Source of the DNA: an uncultured Clostridia bacterium
GTDB lineage: Bacteria > Bacillota > Clostridia > Peptostreptococcales > Anaerovoracaceae
Direction of reading: 5' to 3'
DNA length: 64,000 nucleotides
NCBI GenBank assembly: GCA_934281605.1
Contig: CAKQXD010000008.1
Span: forward strand, 38,673-102,672
The notes under the pieces: model-generated
The model's input: the letters and a program-made list of their open reading frames with translations, nothing else
What the model was told of the DNA's origin: nothing
Databases searched by the model: none
Made by a program: the position numbers and the translations under genes
Part shown: positions 1 through 8,833 of the stretch, in pieces
How the letters are laid out: every line of letters begins with the position of its first letter
How positions within the stretch are numbered: the stretch's first letter is position 1

Positions 1-2
1 CG

Positions 3-353
3 GCCAAGTACGATATTCGCGACTGGGATCCCAGTCACAGTCGCATGTCGAGAGGCGTGACGCTAAAAGAACAGGAGATGCGCCAGATCGTGGATCTGCT
101 CAGGCACCGCAGACCGCATCGCCGGGACAGAGAACAGGAGCAGGGCGTCATGATGGATGCGCCGCCGAGTCAGACGGCAGAACAGCCTGTGGAAGGATCT
201 TTGCAGGAATCCATGCAGGAACTGGCGGATCCGCAACAGATGCCGGAACCACAGGAGACGGCGTCATCCAGGGAAACGGAAGACGACTTTTTCGTCCCTG
301 AGCCCCAGAACTTAGATGCTACGACAGAGAGCGGATGCGCCTGCTGCAGCTGA
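3..353 (+). CDS. YdbC-like PC4-family nucleic-acid-binding protein, 3' part
   Basis: The frame is open from the left edge, so the gene starts outside the window. The first residues (KYDIRDWDPSHSRMSRGVTL) match the end of the small YdbC/PC4-like domain, which binds single-stranded DNA or RNA in Firmicutes. In that family the protein normally ends shortly after this motif. Here about 75 extra residues follow, rich in Gln, Glu and Pro, and the protein ends in a Cys-rich CACCS tail. The tail looks disordered and its role is unknown. An internal ATG at 45 would cut the domain, so I treat the feature as a 5'-truncated gene. A terminator follows at 411-440. Confidence 0.7.
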   Translation, partial: AKYDIRDWDPSHSRMSRGVTLKEQEMRQIVDLLRHRRPHRRDREQEQGVMMDAPPSQTAEQPVEGSLQESMQELADPQQMPEPQETASSRETEDDFFVPEPQNLDATTESGCACCS

Positions 354-410
354 TGCCGGAAAATACAAAAAACAGTATTTTTCATTATTGAAACCTTTTA
401 TTATACCGAA

Positions 411-440
411 GGAGGGAGCCGGCATGCAGGCTCCTTTTTT
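411..440 (+). terminator. Rho-independent terminator
   Basis: GGAGCC (415-420) pairs with GGCTCC (429-434) and is followed by a run of six T. It ends the YdbC-like gene. Confidence 0.8.
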
Positions 441-553
441 CGCGGCTCAGGCACGAGGCGTCATGACAGCGAAAAATCCCGCGGTTGTATCTGTCCGGCG
501 CGCAGAGTATAATAACAGTAACGTATTGCGAAGAGATTAGACGAGGAAACGAT

Positions 554-2218
554 ATGAAAATCAAATTGCAGCCGCAGATCGGTGCGGCATACGAAGAAAT
601 CACCATGGACCGGCCGGTGACCGTGAAAGAGCTGGCGGACCGTTATCAGCCCAAGCTTCCGTATACTGTGCTGCTGGCCAACGTGGACGGCAAGGACGAG
701 GAGCTGACTTACCTGCTGGATCGGGACTGCGTGGTTCGGCTTTTGGATATGCGGACTTACAGCGCCAACCTGGTGTACCAGCACAGTTTATCGCTGATTT
801 ACTTAAAGGCGGTCATGGACGTGCTGGGAGATCTGAGTGTGGAGATCGAAAACTCCCTGAATAAAGGGCTGTATACGGAAATCAAAACGCCGGAGCCTAT
901 CACAGAGGAGCAGATCGCGGCGGTCGAGCAGCGGATGCATGAGCTGGTAAAGGCGGATCTTCCTATCGTGCGTGAGGTGTACAGCCGTCAGGAGGCTATC
1001 GAGATCTGGGGCTCCTACAATTATCCGGAGAAGTCCCGGCTGCTGGAGCACGCTGAAGATGTGGAGACGGCTAAGTTCTATACCTTGGAAGGCTATCGAA
1101 ACTTTTTCTATGGCCTGATGACGCCGTCTACCGGCTATGTGGAGCATTTTGAGCTGCGCAAGTACAGGAGAGGCGTGCTGCTGCGTTTCCCCCATCCGTC
1201 CCATCCGGATCGCATCCCGGCTTTCGAGGATGATAAAAAGCTGTATGGGGCGTTCGGCGAAGCTAATAAATGGCAGCATCTGCTGGATATTTTATATCTG
1301 GAAGACTTGAATGAAAAAATCCGTCACGGCGAAGCCAAGGATCTGATCTTGCTGTCAGAGGCGCTTCACGAGAAGAAGATCGCTGAGATCGCAGACCGGA
1401 TCACTAAAGAGAAGCGGCGGATCATCCTGATCGCCGGGCCGTCGTCGTCGGGCAAGACCACGTTCGCGCGGAGGCTTTGCGTACAGCTGCGAGTCAACGG
1501 CCTGCAGCCTCTTTACATGGGAACGGACGACTATTTCGTGGAGCGGTGCGACACGCCGCTGGGCGAAGACGGCAAGCCTAACTACGAGAACCTGGACGCG
1601 CTGGATATCGACCTGTTCAACGACAATATGAACCGGCTGCTGGCTGGGGAGAAGGTGGATCTGCCGGAATTCGACTTCCTGGAGGGCAAGAAAAAGTATG
1701 GACGGCGGATCACATCCATCCGCAGCAATCAGCCCATCGTCATCGAAGGGATCCACGCCCTCAACGATATATTGACGGAGAAAATAGATGAAGAGCAGAA
1801 GTTCCGCATCTATATCAGCCCGTTTACCCAGCTGAACATCGACGTGCACAACCGGGTGCCGACCACGGATGCGCGGATGCTGCGTCGGATCGTGCGGGAT
1901 TATAAATTCCGCGGACACAGCGCGGCCCAGACCATCGCTCTCTGGCCGAAGGTGCGGACAGGCGAAGACGTGAACATCTTCCCGTACAACGGCAGGGCGG
2001 ACGTTCTGTTCAACTCGGCGCTGGTGTACGAACTTTCGGTATTGAAAAAATACGCGCAGCCTCTGCTGGAGGCGGTAGGCCCGGAAGAAGAGGAATACAG
2101 TGAGGCGGTGCGGATGCTGAAATTCATTCGGTTCTTCGACGTGATCGACGAAGAACAGTACATCCCCAACAATTCCATCATGCGGGAATTCATCGGCGGC
2201 AGCGTTTTTGTAGAATAA
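554..2218 (+). CDS. Uridine kinase-family nucleoside kinase with TGS-like N-terminus
   Basis: A 554-residue protein. Residues 1 to about 65 resemble the TGS domain of threonyl-tRNA synthetase, and the middle part resembles the second synthetase-like domain. The C-terminal half is a P-loop kinase of the uridine/phosphoribulokinase class with Walker A GPSSSGKTTFARRL near residue 294. Homologues are annotated as uridine kinase or nucleoside kinase. The activity is inferred to be ATP-dependent phosphorylation of uridine or cytidine, but the substrate is not proven for this long form. The start at 554 is chosen because ACGAGGAAACGAT precedes the ATG; an in-frame start at 485 has no ribosome-binding site. 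The next gene's ATG shares the last base of this stop codon. Confidence 0.85.
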   Translation: MKIKLQPQIGAAYEEITMDRPVTVKELADRYQPKLPYTVLLANVDGKDEELTYLLDRDCVVRLLDMRTYSANLVYQHSLSLIYLKAVMDVLGDLSVEIENSLNKGLYTEIKTPEPITEEQIAAVEQRMHELVKADLPIVREVYSRQEAIEIWGSYNYPEKSRLLEHAEDVETAKFYTLEGYRNFFYGLMTPSTGYVEHFELRKYRRGVLLRFPHPSHPDRIPAFEDDKKLYGAFGEANKWQHLLDILYLEDLNEKIRHGEAKDLILLSEALHEKKIAEIADRITKEKRRIILIAGPSSSGKTTFARRLCVQLRVNGLQPLYMGTDDYFVERCDTPLGEDGKPNYENLDALDIDLFNDNMNRLLAGEKVDLPEFDFLEGKKKYGRRITSIRSNQPIVIEGIHALNDILTEKIDEEQKFRIYISPFTQLNIDVHNRVPTTDARMLRRIVRDYKFRGHSAAQTIALWPKVRTGEDVNIFPYNGRADVLFNSALVYELSVLKKYAQPLLEAVGPEEEEYSEAVRMLKFIRFFDVIDEEQYIPNNSIMREFIGGSVFVE

Positions 2219-2886
2219 TGATAGAGGAAATGAGGAAAAGGTTTATGGACGCAAATGTAAAAGAAGCAAACAAAATTCAGATCGAAAAAGTGATCAAAAA
2301 TCTGGAACGGAGAAATATCACAGGACACTACTGCGAGACAGCGGCGGATGTTTCTGCAAAGGTTCTGTCTCTCATCGACGAGGGGGCGGAGGTTTCCTGG
2401 GGAGGCTCGGCGACGCTCAACGAGATCGGCGTTAAGGATGCTGTCAAAGCAGGAAATTACAAGGTGAACGATCCCATGGATCTCAGCGGCGGCGAAGATC
2501 CTATAGAACTTCGGAGGAAATCCCTTACTTGTGATGTGTTCCTGGCAAGCACCAACGCTGTCACTATGGACGGCGTTCTCGTCAACATCGACGGAACGGG
2601 AAACCGGGTGGCGGCTATGATGTTCGGACCGAAAAAAGTCATCCTGATCGCGGGGATCAATAAACTGGCGGCCGATGAAGAGTCGGCGCTCCGCAGGGTA
2701 AAGCAGGAGGCCTGCCCGCCTAATTGTATTCGTCTGGGCAAGAAGACGCCGTGCGCTGTGACAGGGGAATGCGGGAATTGTTTAACGCCGGGGCAGACCA
2801 TCTGCAGCTATACGGTATCCACCAGATTCTCCCCGGAAAAAGATCGCTTACACGTGATTTTAGTCAATGAAGTGCTGGGATATTAA
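2218..2886 (+). CDS. LUD-domain (LutC/YkgG-like) lactate utilization protein
   Basis: A 222-residue protein matching the LUD (DUF162) family. Visible features are the segment EVSWGGSATLNEIGV near residue 60, the NAVTMDGVLVNIDGTGNRVA block and a C-terminal Cys-rich stretch (CPPNC...TPCAVTGECGNC). LUD proteins are linked to lactate oxidation as subunits of LutABC, but stand-alone members in Clostridia have no established reaction. No lutA or lutB is nearby. The ATG overlaps the upstream stop codon by one base, so translation is probably coupled to the nucleoside kinase. Confidence 0.85.
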   Translation: MIEEMRKRFMDANVKEANKIQIEKVIKNLERRNITGHYCETAADVSAKVLSLIDEGAEVSWGGSATLNEIGVKDAVKAGNYKVNDPMDLSGGEDPIELRRKSLTCDVFLASTNAVTMDGVLVNIDGTGNRVAAMMFGPKKVILIAGINKLAADEESALRRVKQEACPPNCIRLGKKTPCAVTGECGNCLTPGQTICSYTVSTRFSPEKDRLHVILVNEVLGY

Positions 2887-2926
2887 AATTATTTTTGAAA
2901 AAAATATAAAAAAATATGAGAAATTT

Positions 2927-2959
2927 TCCTGCTGAAAATATATTTTGGCAGGATTTTTT
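2927..2959 (+). terminator. Rho-independent terminator
   Basis: TCCTGC (2927-2932) pairs with GCAGGA (2948-2953), and the inner AAAATA/TATTTT can extend the stem. Six T follow. It ends the kinase-LUD operon. Confidence 0.8.
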
Positions 2960-2973
2960 CTGTTTTTGAGAAC

Positions 2974-3118
2974 GGTTTGAGAAAGTTTTTTCGGAGAGAA
3001 AAGCATCGAAATTGTCAGAAAAGAAACACGGGCAAAAGTGTATGAGACCCGTGCTCGAAAGCCGTTGAAATCACAAGATTTGCGAGCTTGAAAAAAACCA
3101 AAAAACTTTCCTCAAACC
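2974..3118 (+). other. Long inverted repeat enclosing two hairpins; possible structured RNA
   Basis: GGTTTGAG-AAAGTTTTTT (2974-2991) is the reverse complement of AAAAAACTTTCCTCAAACC (3100-3118) apart from one inserted G. Between the arms lie CACGGG/CCCGTG (about 3026-3053) and a CTCG...CGAG element with AAATC/GATTT inside it (about 3054-3086). This would fold as a closed multi-hairpin structure immediately upstream of the ribosomal promoter. No reading frame explains it. It could be a small RNA, a protein-binding site cluster or a remnant repeat. Confidence 0.45.
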
Positions 3119-3120
3119 CC

Positions 3121-3149
3121 TTGCACTTTGAGGCAAAATGTTATATACT
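3121..3149 (+). promoter_or_regulatory. Promoter of the ribosomal superoperon
   Basis: TTGCAC (3121-3126) and TATACT (3144-3149) are separated by 17 bases. The -35 box lies inside an inverted repeat, CCTCAAA (3110-3116) with TTTGAGG (3127-3133). Transcription would start near 3156. Confidence 0.75.
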
Positions 3150-3155
3150 AACAAG

Positions 3156-3442
3156 GCTTGTGTAAGGCGATGATGTGGGAAGTTACCTTGCTATAGGAGA
3201 ATTTCCACTGAGAATTGTCCCCACAAAAGATGGGGGCGAAGGGATTCGCTGAGTTTTTATTGTGTGAAAAATATAAGAAACACACGGAAGCGTGTACAAC
3301 GCAGGCAAAACCACGTACACGTTGAAAATTCAGCACGGAGCGATGATTGCGGAACGAAGCGCAGTCCGCAGCCGGAAGCCTCGTAAACAGAACCCCTTGT
3401 ATGAGCATAGCGAAAACAATACAAAAATTTTAGGAGGAAGAA
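3156..3442 (+). promoter_or_regulatory. Structured 5' leader of the rpsJ operon
   Basis: About 287 bases without a gene lie between the predicted transcription start and rpsJ. Hairpins visible by eye are CCCCA/TGGGG (3219-3235), GTGTG/CACAC around 3262-3285, CGTGTAC/GTACACG (3291-3321) and TGCGGA/TCCGCA (3348-3370). Leaders upstream of S10 operons often carry ribosomal-protein autoregulatory RNAs, and from memory Rfam holds an S10-Clostridia leader family. I infer that this is such an element, but I did not match a covariance model. Confidence 0.5.
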
Positions 3443-3754
3443 ATGAGCGAATTACAGAAAATCAGAATCAAGCTGAAAGCTTACGACCACGCGCTTCTGG
3501 ATCAGTCCGCTGCGAAAATCGTAGAGACTGCCAAGAAGACAGGCGCAGAAGTATCGGGACCGATTCCGCTTCCGACAGAGAAGGAAGTCGTTACGATCCT
3601 GAGAGCTGTTCACAAGTACAAGGACTCCAGAGAACAGTTCGAACAGAGAACTCACAAGAGATTAATCGACATCACGAGTGCTACGGCAAAGACAACTGAC
3701 GCACTGACGAAGCTGGATCTGCCTGCAGGCGTTGATATCGAAATCAAATTATAA
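3443..3754 (+). CDS. rpsJ: 30S ribosomal protein S10
   Basis: A 103-residue protein of normal length for S10, with the family landmarks [18 protein letters not shown] at the start and [16 protein letters not shown] in the middle. It sits in the head of the 30S subunit near S3 and S14 and also takes part in NusB-mediated antitermination. It is the first gene of the superoperon, preceded by AGGAGG with good spacing. A 160-base gene-free spacer separates it from rplC, which is unusually long for this operon. Confidence 0.97.
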   Translation: MSELQKIRIKLKAYDHALLDQSAAKIVETAKKTGAEVSGPIPLPTEKEVVTILRAVHKYKDSREQFEQRTHKRLIDITSATAKTTDALTKLDLPAGVDIEIKL

Positions 3755-3914
3755 TGAGTCTCAGGAAACTGAGCCAAACACTTTAAAGGCGAAGGGAACT
3801 CCCCTTAGTATGACCGGATGGACAGAAGAGGCGCGCTCACGACGCACATCTGGAAAGGTACGGTCCGCTGTAAGTTGATTTGCACGGTGAGAACCGGGCA
3901 AGAAGGAGGAAAAT
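3755..3914 (+). promoter_or_regulatory. Structured rpsJ-rplC spacer, candidate regulatory RNA
   Basis: The 160-base spacer contains a GNRA-capped hairpin CTCAG-GAAA-CTGAG (3760-3773) followed by AAGGG/CCCTT (about 3792-3806). No clear promoter or terminator is visible. It may control rplC-rplD translation or transcript processing. Confidence 0.4.
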
Positions 3915-4544
3915 ATGAAAACAATTTTAGGAAAGAAGCTGGGAATGACTCAGATCTTTACCGAACACGCAGTGATTCCGGTAACAGTAGTCGAAGCAGG
4001 CCCAGTGACGGTAACACAGATCAAAACCGTTGAGAACGATGGATATGATGCTGTACAGTTCGGATTCGAAGATGCGAAGCCGCAGAGAGTCAACAAGCCT
4101 ATGACTGGACACTTTGCAAAGAACGACATCGCTCCGAAGAAGCATCTGGCTGAGTTCAGACCGGAAGAAGGCGAAGCTTACGAAATCGGACAGCAGATCA
4201 CAGTTGCTGACTTCGAAGAAGGCAAGAAGCTGGACGTAACAGGCACTTCCAAGGGTAAAGGTACTCAGGGTAACATCAAGAGACACGGACACCACAGAGG
4301 CCCTATGAGCCACGGTTCCAAGCACAAGAGACTTGCTGGTGCGCTTGCCGCAGGTACGTATCCTTCCAGAGTATTCAAGGGCAATGCTGGTCCGGGAAGA
4401 ATGGGTCGTGAGACCGTAACAGTTCAGAACGTAGAGCTGGTAAAAGTTATAGAAGAAAAGAACCTGATGCTGATCAAGGGTGCTGTTCCGGGAAACAAAG
4501 GCGGAATCGTTCGCATCCAGTATGCAGTTAAGGGACAGAAATAG
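3915..4544 (+). CDS. rplC: 50S ribosomal protein L3
   Basis: A 209-residue protein, the usual length for L3. It begins with the bacterial signature KTILGKKLGMTQIF and carries the basic loop with GTQGNIKRHGHHRGPMSHGS that reaches toward the peptidyl transferase centre. L3 binds 23S rRNA early in assembly. AAGGAGG precedes the ATG. It follows a structured spacer and precedes rplD by 26 bases. Confidence 0.97.
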   Translation: MKTILGKKLGMTQIFTEHAVIPVTVVEAGPVTVTQIKTVENDGYDAVQFGFEDAKPQRVNKPMTGHFAKNDIAPKKHLAEFRPEEGEAYEIGQQITVADFEEGKKLDVTGTSKGKGTQGNIKRHGHHRGPMSHGSKHKRLAGALAAGTYPSRVFKGNAGPGRMGRETVTVQNVELVKVIEEKNLMLIKGAVPGNKGGIVRIQYAVKGQK

Positions 4545-4570
4545 GATGACTTCAGGAAGGAGGAAGTAAG

Positions 4571-5194
4571 ATGTCAAAAGTGACAATGCTGAACATGGCA
4601 GGTCAGGAAGCCGGAAGTATCGAATTAAAAGATGAAATCTTCGGCATCGAGCCAAACCAGAATGCAGTTCATGCAGTAGTAAAGAACATTTTAGCAAACA
4701 AGAGACAGGGTACACAGTCTGCTAAGACCAGAGCTGAAGTCAGAGGAGGCGGAAGAAAGCCTTTCAGACAGAAGGGTACAGGACGCCACAGACAGGGAAG
4801 CACAACAGACCCGTCTCAGGTAGGAGGCGGTATCGTTTTCGCACCGAAGCCAAGAAGCTACAGATACACTCTGCCGAAGAAACTGAGAAGACTGGCAATG
4901 CTGTCCGCTCTTTCTTCTAAGGTTGCTGAAAACGAACTGATCGTATTAGACGAGCTGAAGTTCGACGCTCCTAAGACGAAGGAAATGGTAAAGGTACTGG
5001 AAAATGTAAAGGCTGAGAAAAAGGCTCTGATCGTTACGGCTGAAAAGGACGAAAACATCATTCGCTCCGCAGCAAATCTCCAGGGAATCAGAACAGCTCT
5101 CGTTACGACGATGAACGTGTATGAGATCATCAACCACACGAACCTGATCGTAACAAAAGAAGCTATTGAAAAAATTGAGGAGGTGTACGCATAA
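4571..5194 (+). CDS. rplD: 50S ribosomal protein L4
   Basis: A 207-residue protein. The extended tunnel loop is visible as [20 protein letters not shown] around residues 60-80. This loop lines the exit tunnel and is where macrolide-resistance changes occur in other species; the sequence here looks wild type. In enterobacteria L4 represses its own S10 operon by binding the leader, so it is the natural candidate to read the rpsJ leader. Its stop overlaps the rplW start. Confidence 0.97.
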   Translation: MSKVTMLNMAGQEAGSIELKDEIFGIEPNQNAVHAVVKNILANKRQGTQSAKTRAEVRGGGRKPFRQKGTGRHRQGSTTDPSQVGGGIVFAPKPRSYRYTLPKKLRRLAMLSALSSKVAENELIVLDELKFDAPKTKEMVKVLENVKAEKKALIVTAEKDENIIRSAANLQGIRTALVTTMNVYEIINHTNLIVTKEAIEKIEEVYA

Positions 5195-5484
5195 TGAAAA
5201 CTCCTTACGATGTAGTGCTGAAGCCGGTTATCTCCGAAAAGAGTATGGAAGACGCACAGGTAAAGAAATATACATTCAAAGTTGCTGTAGATGCTAACAA
5301 AACAGAAGTGAAGCACGCAGTAGAAGAAATCTTTGATGTAGAAGTTGCTAAAGTCAACATCATGAACGTTGTAGGAAAGAAAAAGAGAATGGGAAGATAC
5401 GTAGGTATGACTGCTGCCAGCAAGAAAGCAATCGTAACACTTACTGAAAAGAGTAAGGAAATCGAATTCTTCCAGAGTCTGTAA
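5194..5484 (+). CDS. rplW: 50S ribosomal protein L23
   Basis: A 96-residue protein with the L23 landmarks [13 protein letters not shown] and [20 protein letters not shown]23 lies at the tunnel exit and is the docking site for trigger factor and the signal recognition particle. The ATG shares one base with the rplD stop (TAATG), so translation is likely coupled. Confidence 0.97.
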   Translation: MKTPYDVVLKPVISEKSMEDAQVKKYTFKVAVDANKTEVKHAVEEIFDVEVAKVNIMNVVGKKKRMGRYVGMTAASKKAIVTLTEKSKEIEFFQSL

Positions 5485-5503
5485 ATATAGGAGGTAGGTA
5501 AAG

Positions 5504-6337
5504 ATGGCAATCAAAAAATACAATCCGACCACTCCTGGTTTAAGAGGAATGACGGTTTCCACTTTCGAGGAAATCACTTGCGATACACCGGAGAAGTCCC
5601 TGACAGTAACTCTGAAAAAGCATGCCGGAAGAAACGTTAGAGGCAAGATCACGGTAAGACACAGAGGCGGCGGATACAGACCGAAGTACAGAATCATCGA
5701 CTTCAAGAGAGACAAGGACGGTGTTCCTGGTACAGTAGCAACGATCGAATACGATCCGAACAGAACTGCTAACATCGCTCTGATCAACTACGCTGACGGT
5801 GAGAAGAGATACATCATCGCACCGAACAAGCTGAACGTTGGAGACGTGATCGAGTCCGGAGCTGAAGCTGATATCAAGGTTGGTAACGCTCTTCCGCTGG
5901 CAAACATTCCGGTAGGTACGATCATCCACAACGTAGAACTGAAGCCTGGCAAGGGCGGACAGATGGTTAGATCCGCTGGTAACGGCGCTCAGCTGATGGC
6001 TAAGGAAGGCGCTTTCGCTCAGGTAAGACTGCCGTCCGGAGAAGTTAGAAAAATCCACATCGGATGCAGAGCAACGATCGGTGAAGTCGGCAACCTCGAC
6101 CACCAGAACATCCAGATCGGTAAAGCAGGTAGAAAAAGACACATGGGTATCAGACCTACAGTAAGAGGTTCCGTAATGAACCCGAACGATCACCCTCATG
6201 GTGGTGGTGAAGGTAAGGCTGGAATCGGTCGTGTAAGTCCGGTAACTCCTTGGGGTAAACCTGCACTGGGATATAAGACAAGAAAGAAGAAAAAAGCATC
6301 CGATAAATATATCGTAAAGAGAAGAAACGAAAAATAA
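5504..6337 (+). CDS. rplB: 50S ribosomal protein L2
   Basis: A 277-residue protein of normal length. It opens with [14 protein letters not shown] and carries the conserved near-C-terminal motif [12 protein letters not shown] at about residues 226-237, including the histidine tied to peptidyl transferase function. L2 helps join the subunits. The gene uses AGA almost exclusively for arginine, typical of the highly expressed genes in this window. GGAGGTAGGTAAAG precedes the start. Confidence 0.98.
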   Translation: MAIKKYNPTTPGLRGMTVSTFEEITCDTPEKSLTVTLKKHAGRNVRGKITVRHRGGGYRPKYRIIDFKRDKDGVPGTVATIEYDPNRTANIALINYADGEKRYIIAPNKLNVGDVIESGAEADIKVGNALPLANIPVGTIIHNVELKPGKGGQMVRSAGNGAQLMAKEGAFAQVRLPSGEVRKIHIGCRATIGEVGNLDHQNIQIGKAGRKRHMGIRPTVRGSVMNPNDHPHGGGEGKAGIGRVSPVTPWGKPALGYKTRKKKKASDKYIVKRRNEK

Positions 6338-6355
6338 TCAGGAAGGAGCAGAATA

Positions 6356-6628
6356 ATGGGCAGATCACTTAAAAAGGGTCCTTTCGTCAACGCTAAGCTG
6401 CTGAGAACCATTGAAGAAATGAACGCAGCTAACGATAAGAAAGTAGTTAAGACATGGTCAAGACCATCGACCATATTCCCGCAGATGGTTGGACATACCA
6501 TCGCAGTGCATGACGGCAGAAAGCACGTGCCTGTATATATCACGGAAGACATGGTAGGTCACAGATTGGGAGAATTTGCTCCTACCAGAACTTACAGAGG
6601 CCATGCCGCAGATAAGAAATCAAAGTAA
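6356..6628 (+). CDS. rpsS: 30S ribosomal protein S19
   Basis: A 90-residue protein starting [16 protein letters not shown] and containing [21 protein letters not shown], both diagnostic of S19. It forms a complex with S13 in the head of the small subunit near the A site. GGAAGGAGCAG precedes the start. The distance to rplB is 18 bases. Confidence 0.97.
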   Translation: MGRSLKKGPFVNAKLLRTIEEMNAANDKKVVKTWSRPSTIFPQMVGHTIAVHDGRKHVPVYITEDMVGHRLGEFAPTRTYRGHAADKKSK

Positions 6629-6647
6629 GAAAAGGAGATAATTGAAA

Positions 6648-6980
6648 ATGGAAGCAAAAGCAATTGCAAAATACGTAAGAATGTCTCCTATCAAGCTTAA
6701 GCCTGTTACGGATCTCGTAAGAGGAAAAGACTTAAATGAGGCATTGAACATCTTAAAATTCACTCCGGGCAAGGGAGCTGAAATAGTAGAAAAGGTTGTA
6801 AAGTCTGCAGCAGCAAATGCAGATGTAAAAGAAATGAACACTGACAACCTGTATGTAGCTGAAGTTTATGCTCATCAGGGACCGACTATGAAAAGATGGA
6901 GAGCTGGATCGCAGGGTAGAGCATCGATAATCTTAAAGAGAAGCAGCCATGTGGGCGTGACTCTGAAGGAAAAGAATTAA
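6648..6980 (+). CDS. rplV: 50S ribosomal protein L22
   Basis: A 110-residue protein beginning MEAKAIAKYVRMSPIKLKPV. The ATG at 6648 lies 10 bases after GGAG; the TTG at 6642 is only four bases from it, so 6648 is preferred. L22 contacts all domains of 23S rRNA, and its beta hairpin (YAHQGPTMKRWRAGSQGRAS) lines the exit tunnel. The loop looks unaltered, with no sign of the duplications that give macrolide resistance. Confidence 0.95.
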   Translation: MEAKAIAKYVRMSPIKLKPVTDLVRGKDLNEALNILKFTPGKGAEIVEKVVKSAAANADVKEMNTDNLYVAEVYAHQGPTMKRWRAGSQGRASIILKRSSHVGVTLKEKN

Positions 6981-6999
6981 GAATAGGAGGTTTCATTAG

Positions 7000-7875
7000 A
7001 TGGGTCAGAAAGTAAGTCCACACGGACTGAGAGTAGGCGTTATTAAAGACTGGGATTCCAAATGGTATGCAGACAAGAGCAAGTTCGCAGACTACCTGGT
7101 TGAAGACAACAAAGTCAGAGATTTCGTAAAGAAAAAATTATATGTTGCCGGCGTATCTAAGATCGTCCTGGAAAGAGCAGCAGAGAATAAACTGAAAGTG
7201 ATCGTTATGACAGCAAGACCTGGTATGGTAATCGGAAGATCCGGAACAGGAATTGAAGATCTGAAATCTGAACTCGAAAAGATGACAGGCAAGACGATCA
7301 TCATCGACATCAAAGAAGTAAGAAGAACAGAACTGGATGCACAGCTGACTGCAGAAAGCATCGCACAGGCTCTGGAAAGAAGAGTTTCCTTCAGAAGAGC
7401 TATGAAGCAGGCGATCGGCAGAACCATGAAGGCTGGCGCTAAGGGCATTAAGGTCCTCACATCCGGAAGACTCGGCGGAGCTGAAATCGCCAGATCCGAA
7501 AAGTACAGCGAAGGTAACGTTCCTCTCCACACGCTGAGAGCTGACATCGACTACGGATTTGCAGAAGCAGATACGACTTACGGCAAGCTGGGCGTTAAGG
7601 TTTGGATCAACCACGGCGAAATCCTCGACAAAGGCCTGAAGAGTGCAGTTCCTGAAGACAAGGAAGGCAGAAGAGACGGCAAGAAGAGAGGCGACAGAAG
7701 ACCGAGAAGGGATGGAGACAGAAGACAGAGAAGAAACGACAGAAACGACAGAAACGAAATTCCTAAGGCAGCAAACATCAGAGTAAGAAAAGCTCCTGTA
7801 GCGGAAGCTCCAGAAGCACAGGTTGAAGAAGCACAGGTTTCTGCAGAAACAGCAGAAGCAACTACTGAAGAATAG
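7000..7875 (+). CDS. rpsC: 30S ribosomal protein S3 with charged C-terminal extension
   Basis: A 291-residue protein. Residues 1-215 are ordinary S3: [19 protein letters not shown] at the start, a type 2 KH domain with [14 protein letters not shown], and the C-terminal domain ending near [11 protein letters not shown]. From about residue 220 there is an extra tail of about 70 residues, first rich in Arg, Asp and Asn ([20 protein letters not shown]) and then rich in Ala and Glu. Such tails occur in some Clostridia and are probably disordered. S3 lies at the mRNA entrance and contributes to helicase activity. Confidence 0.96.
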   Translation: MGQKVSPHGLRVGVIKDWDSKWYADKSKFADYLVEDNKVRDFVKKKLYVAGVSKIVLERAAENKLKVIVMTARPGMVIGRSGTGIEDLKSELEKMTGKTIIIDIKEVRRTELDAQLTAESIAQALERRVSFRRAMKQAIGRTMKAGAKGIKVLTSGRLGGAEIARSEKYSEGNVPLHTLRADIDYGFAEADTTYGKLGVKVWINHGEILDKGLKSAVPEDKEGRRDGKKRGDRRPRRDGDRRQRRNDRNDRNEIPKAANIRVRKAPVAEAPEAQVEEAQVSAETAEATTEE

Positions 7876-7901
7876 ACATTGGTGAAAGGAGGACACGCGT
7901 C

Positions 7902-8336
7902 ATGTTAATGCCAAAGCGCGTTAAACGCAGAAGAGTCCACAGAGGCAGAATGAAGGGTAAGGCCACTAAGGGCAACACCATCACATACGGTGATTATGGT
8001 CTTACAGCGACTGAATGTGGATGGATCACTTCAAATCAGATTGAAGCAGCCAGAATCGCTATGACAAGATCCGTTAAAAGAGGTGGTAAGGTTTACATCA
8101 AAATCTTCCCTCATAAGTCCGTTACTAAGAAGCCTGCAGAAGTACGTATGGGTTCCGGTAAAGGTGCTCCTGAGTACTGGGTAGCAGTTGTTAAACCAGG
8201 CAGAGTTATGTTTGAGATTGAAGGTGTTACAGAGGCTCAGGCAAGAGAAGCTATGAGACTTGCATCCCACAAGCTGCCGGTTAAGTGTAAATTTGCCATC
8301 AGTGAAAAGATCGCAGAAAAGGGTGGTGAAGCATAA
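7902..8336 (+). CDS. rplP: 50S ribosomal protein L16
   Basis: A 144-residue protein with the L16 start [20 protein letters not shown] and the later block [19 protein letters not shown]. It organises the A-site side of the large subunit. It is preceded by AAAGGAGG. The stop overlaps the start of rpmC by one base. Confidence 0.97.
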   Translation: MLMPKRVKRRRVHRGRMKGKATKGNTITYGDYGLTATECGWITSNQIEAARIAMTRSVKRGGKVYIKIFPHKSVTKKPAEVRMGSGKGAPEYWVAVVKPGRVMFEIEGVTEAQAREAMRLASHKLPVKCKFAISEKIAEKGGEA

Positions 8337-8539
8337 TGGAATTAAAGAAAATCAGAGAAATGTCAGAAGCGGAACTGAACAGTGAACTGGTAAGAATGAA
8401 GAAAGACCTGTTCAACCTCAGATTCCAGCACGTTACGGGACAGCTTGAAAACCCGATCAAAATGCGTGAAACAAAGAGAGATATCGCTAGAGTGAAGACC
8501 ATTATCAGGGAAAAAGAACTTGCTAAGGTTCAGGACTAA
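8336..8539 (+). CDS. rpmC: 50S ribosomal protein L29
   Basis: A 67-residue protein with the L29 pattern LKKIREMSEAELNSEL and DLFNLRFQHVTGQLENPIKM. It sits near the tunnel exit beside L23. The start overlaps the rplP stop (TAATG), indicating coupled translation. Confidence 0.96.
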   Translation: MELKKIREMSEAELNSELVRMKKDLFNLRFQHVTGQLENPIKMRETKRDIARVKTIIREKELAKVQD

Positions 8540-8557
8540 CGGAAAGGAGGATGGATT

Positions 8558-8818
8558 ATGGCAGTTGAAAGAAACAGAAGAAAGACAAGAGTCGGCATGG
8601 TAATCAGCGACAAGATGGATAAGACAATTGTCGTTGCGGTAGAAGACTTCGTAAGACATTCCCTTTACGGAAAGGCTGTAAAGAGAACCAAGAAGATCAA
8701 AGCCCATGACGAAAACAATGAATGTAACATCGGTGATAAAGTAAGAATCATGGAGACAAGACCTCTTTCTAAGGATAAGAGATGGAGACTTGTCAACATT
8801 GTTGAGAAAGTGAAGTAA
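8558..8818 (+). CDS. rpsQ: 30S ribosomal protein S17
   Basis: An 86-residue OB-fold protein with [20 protein letters not shown] and the late motif [15 protein letters not shown], characteristic of S17. It is a primary 16S rRNA binder. AAAGGAGG precedes the ATG, and the gene is 15 bases from rplN. Confidence 0.97.
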   Translation: MAVERNRRKTRVGMVISDKMDKTIVVAVEDFVRHSLYGKAVKRTKKIKAHDENNECNIGDKVRIMETRPLSKDKRWRLVNIVEKVK

Positions 8819-8833
8819 AGGAGGCGCCTGGCA

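Noticed and set aside
485..553. Upstream start for the nucleoside kinase
   Set aside because: No ribosome-binding site; the family start and ACGAGGAAACGAT both point to 554.
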